Source: a bacterium | GTDB lineage: Bacteria > Patescibacteriota > Doudnabacteria > UBA920 | Assembly: GCA_021825655.1 (NCBI GenBank) | Contig: JAKAGU010000001.1 | Location: forward strand, 1 to 50,357 | DNA: 50,357 bases | Direction of reading: 5' to 3' | Part shown: positions 50,243-50,357 of the stretch, in pieces | How the letters are laid out: every line of letters begins with the position of its first letter | Numbering within the stretch: the first letter of the stretch is position 1 | Program-made: the position numbers and the translations under genes | Notes under the pieces: model-generated | The model's database searches: none | What the model was told of the DNA's origin: nothing | The model's input: only the letters and a program-made list of their open reading frames with translations

Positions 50243-50357
50243 TCAGGCTTCCACTTGAATCGCAAAAACCACCTGCTTGCCCACCAGCTGGTTTAGGACA
50301 AAAATAATCCGGGCCGCGAGCAGTTTAATCTGGTAGGCTATTTCCCTGTCCAGGCAA
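50243..50357 (-). CDS. C-terminal end of a DUF721-like protein (partial)
   Basis: About 38 codons enter from the right edge, reading CLDREIAYQIKLLAARIIFV and ending with QLVGKQVVFAIQVEA. The pattern of a helix then a GK-x-V-x-x-I strand recalls the C-terminus of DUF721/DciA-like proteins. With so little sequence this is tentative. Confidence 0.4.
   Translation of the reverse strand, partial: CLDREIAYQIKLLAARIIFVLNQLVGKQVVFAIQVEA

Overview
The window most likely comes from a Patescibacteria (CPR) bacterium using the standard genetic code; TGA acts as a normal stop. The evidence is gene content: a TsaB reduced to its N-terminal half, a MurE-type ligase without the usual N-terminal domain, a membrane-anchored ClpC-like double AAA+ protein, a DHH-family protein with a broken DHH motif, VanW, a type IV pilus ATPase, and many small membrane proteins. 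No rRNA or tRNA gene is visible. The assignment rests on protein character alone and is moderate in confidence.

Layout. 1-7844 (minus): the N-terminal end of a PLP aminotransferase, then rpoC and rpoB, with a good promoter and a leader of about 290 nt (7845-8168). 8204-8306: a consensus promoter followed at once by a branched hairpin and U-tract on the plus strand, a possible small RNA. 8304-12219 (minus): an AT-rich five-gene cassette (AbrB-like regulator, GIY-YIG nuclease, EcoRI-type adenine methyltransferase, DUF262-HNH nuclease, DUF3800 protein) that looks like a mobile defence unit with one promoter and a palindromic operator. 12348-21396: engB, an ABC-2 exporter, tsaB-murE, a membrane ClpC-like ATPase, a FemAB-like enzyme and ruvA. 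21475-21900: a strongly structured RNA of about 425 nt with its own promoter and terminator, not identified. 21929-31307: uvrB, a TrmB-type regulator divergent from two secreted beta-rich proteins, rpsT, and a polA-HD-RhuM/Fic operon ending in a 22-codon cationic peptide ORF. 31381-38134: surface and secreted proteins (discoidin-like, beta-rich), PilB/GspE and the DHH-like protein. 38227-42826: tsaE-vanW-ruvB, two membrane proteins and a mannose-1-phosphate guanylyltransferase. 42869-45144: a second secreted beta-rich protein/TrmB divergent pair and three very small genes. 45253-50357: msrA, an alkyltransferase-like protein, a YgjP-type metallopeptidase, two conserved unknowns, a DUF1059 protein, a DEAD-box helicase with a terminator in its leader, rsmE, and the end of a DUF721-like gene.

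Two expression styles are visible. Many housekeeping genes (ABC ATPase, murE, polA, tsaE, trmB2, ywbE) have a -10 box exactly 6 nt before the ATG, which predicts leaderless mRNAs. The secreted or tiny membrane proteins instead have long leaders and strong Shine-Dalgarno sequences. The main candidates for something undescribed are the five-gene defence cassette, the 425-nt RNA, and the repeated pairing of a TrmB-type regulator with a divergent secreted beta-rich protein.
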